Positions 40,264 through 41,532 of a DNA stretch of 41,532 nucleotides are shown one piece after another. The DNA comes from Phycisphaerales bacterium UBA1161 (GTDB lineage Bacteria; Planctomycetota; Phycisphaerae; Tepidisphaerales; Tepidisphaeraceae). The stretch is from contig DBZL01000065.1 in NCBI GenBank assembly GCA_002311745.1, forward strand, positions 1-41,532. Direction: 5' to 3'. A program made the translations under genes and the position numbers. Within the stretch, counting starts at the first letter, position 1. Every line of letters begins with the position of its first letter. The notes under the pieces were generated by a model. That model searched no databases. It was not told the DNA's origin and saw only the letters and a program-made list of their open reading frames with translations.

Positions 40264-41493
40264 ATGCCGTTGAGTCCGATTCCCCAAATCCTCGAAGATC
40301 TCCGCGCGGGCAAGATGATCGTCCTGATAGACGATGAAGACCGCGAAAACGAAGGCGATCTGGTGATGGCGGCGGAGAAGGCGACGGCCGCGTCGATCAA
40401 TTTCATGATCACGCACGGCCGGGGCCTGATCTGTCTGCCCTTGACCGCCCAGCGCTGCGATAGGCTGGCGTTGCACCCGCAGTCGGAGAGGAACACGGCC
40501 CAGCTAGGCACGGCCTTCACGGTGACGATCGACGCGCACCCGCGTTTCGGCGTGAGCACGGGGGTGTCGGCCAAAGACCGGGCCACGACGGTCCAGGTGG
40601 CCATCGCCGAGGATGCCCAGCCGCAGGACCTGCTTCGCCCCGGCCACGTCAGCCCGCTGCGGGCGCGAGAGGGCGGCGTGTTGGTGCGGGCCGGGCAGAC
40701 CGAAGGCTCGGTGGACCTGGCGCGATTGGCCGGAATGAAACCCGCGGCCGTCATCTGCGAGGTCATGCGCGAAGACGGCGAGATGGCCCGCCGCCCGGAA
40801 CTGGAGGCCTTCTGCGCCAAGCACGGCCTGAAAATGTGCGCCATCGCCGATCTGATCAGCTATCGCCTCAAGCGCGAGCAGTTCGTGCGCCGCATCCAAA
40901 CCGTGGCCCTGCCCACGCGATGGGGCCAATTCAAAATGGTGGCCTACCAGAGCGTCATCGACCCGCAGCCGCACCTGGCCCTGTGCAAAGGCGGCGTCGG
41001 CGATCTGGACGAGCAGGGCATGCCCATCATCCATCCCGAGCCGGTCCTAGTCCGCGTGCACAGCGAATGCCTCACCGGCGACGTCTTCGGCTCCGCCCGA
41101 TGCGACTGCGGCCCGCAGCTCGCCGCCGCCATGCAGATGATCGAAAAGGAAGGCAAAGGGGCGCTGGTTTATCTGCGTCAGGAAGGCCGGGGCATCGGCC
41201 TGGCCAACAAGCTGCACGCCTACGCCCTGCAGGAGAAGGGCCTTGACACGGTTGAGGCCAATCAGCGTCTTGGCCTGCCCGTGGACAAGCGCGACTACGG
41301 CATCGGCAGCCAGATTCTGCGCGACCTAGGCCTGCGCCAAATCCGCATCCTGACCAACAACCCCAAAAAGATTTACGGCCTGGATGGGTACGGCCTGAGC
41401 ATCGTGGAGCAGGTTCCCATCCGCATCGACCCCGGCGAGCATAACAAGCAGTATCTGCAAACCAAGAAAACCAAGCTCGGACACACGCTGTAA
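40264..41493 (+). CDS. ribBA: Bifunctional DHBP synthase / GTP cyclohydrolase II
   Basis: This 409-aa two-domain enzyme feeds both starting branches of riboflavin synthesis. The N-terminal domain (about 1-200) makes 3,4-dihydroxy-2-butanone 4-phosphate; DDEDRENEGDLVMAAE (23-38), THGRGLICLPL and RPGHVSPLRAREGGVL are its conserved blocks. The C-terminal GTP cyclohydrolase II domain has zinc ligands C269, C280 and C282 (SECLTGDVFGSARCDC), then RQEGRGIGLANKLHAY, GxGSQILRDLGL and LTNNPKK. GGAAGG lies eight bases before the start, within the pgsA tail. No FMN riboswitch was seen upstream. Confidence 0.95.
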   Translation: MPLSPIPQILEDLRAGKMIVLIDDEDRENEGDLVMAAEKATAASINFMITHGRGLICLPLTAQRCDRLALHPQSERNTAQLGTAFTVTIDAHPRFGVSTGVSAKDRATTVQVAIAEDAQPQDLLRPGHVSPLRAREGGVLVRAGQTEGSVDLARLAGMKPAAVICEVMREDGEMARRPELEAFCAKHGLKMCAIADLISYRLKREQFVRRIQTVALPTRWGQFKMVAYQSVIDPQPHLALCKGGVGDLDEQGMPIIHPEPVLVRVHSECLTGDVFGSARCDCGPQLAAAMQMIEKEGKGALVYLRQEGRGIGLANKLHAYALQEKGLDTVEANQRLGLPVDKRDYGIGSQILRDLGLRQIRILTNNPKKIYGLDGYGLSIVEQVPIRIDPGEHNKQYLQTKKTKLGHTL

Positions 41494-41505
41494 ATCCAAA
41501 TGCAA

Positions 41506-41532
41506 CCGCAGAGACACAGAGACGCAGAGACA
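41506..41532. repeat. CAGAGAC-type repeat at the window end
   Basis: Units of CGCAGAGACACAGAGACG recur just after ribBA and are cut by the window edge. CGCAGAGA repeats of this kind are common intergenic elements in planctomycetes and other phyla. The full extent cannot be judged here. Confidence 0.5.

Noticed and set aside
1..41532. tRNA or rRNA genes
   Set aside because: No T-loop/acceptor pattern or conserved rRNA segment was noticed on either strand; a dedicated search was not possible.

Overview
The window is high-GC bacterial chromosomal DNA, most likely from a planctomycete and probably of the Phycisphaerae side. The strongest marker is the 692-aa surface protein at 10139-12217, whose N-terminus carries the planctomycete LEPR-XLL-type motif (here LEVLEDRRLLSS). 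Also consistent are dispersed housekeeping genes without their usual partners (proB without proA, ilvH without ilvB, rpsR without rpsF), many lipoproteins, and GC-rich interspersed palindromes. No rRNA, tRNA, CRISPR array or intact transposase was seen.

Layout. 1-910 is gene-poor and repeat-rich: an inverted pair of degenerate GA-led hexanucleotide tracts, copies of a purine-rich repeat and a possible transposase remnant. 920-5266 holds a GT87-like membrane glycosyltransferase, a YfcE-type phosphodiesterase, a GNAT acetyltransferase, and a minus-strand run of a DUF2752 membrane protein plus two paralogous lipoproteins. 5857-8240 has a GT4 glycosyltransferase, an FMN reductase and an OsmC protein. 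8441-13772 has two paralogous GT39-like membrane glycosyltransferases flanking the surface protein. 13733-18672 has a metal ABC permease/ATPase with a GmhA-like isomerase, a GT2 transferase, a Tyr/Pro-rich secreted protein and proB. 18744-24336 has trmL, a pterin dehydratase, a two-gene NuoL/NuoM-like module and two DUF3299-like genes. 24403-30105 has mltA, lipA, a YmdB phosphoesterase, ilvH, a diguanylate cyclase, rpsR and an HU protein. 30393-34422 contains an Old Yellow Enzyme-family gene and an alpha/beta hydrolase whose convergent 3' ends were tandemly duplicated; one duplicate was then split by about 1 kb of lower-GC DNA coding for an unfamiliar membrane protein. 34444-41493 has lnt, a HEAT-repeat lipoprotein, a coiled-coil membrane protein, a 54-aa membrane protein, a GNAT protein, a small acidic protein, pgsA-like and ribBA.

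Most of the recognisable biology is envelope building (glycosyltransferases, Lnt, MltA, PgsA, lipoproteins) mixed with cofactor and translation genes. The two observations most worth following are: (1) the NuoL/NuoM-like pair, in which nearly all of the ionisable residues normally needed for proton pumping are replaced by neutral ones in both subunits; and (2) the duplication-plus-insertion scar at 31626-33902, with its compositionally foreign gene. All functional calls come from reading motifs by eye; no database search was run.
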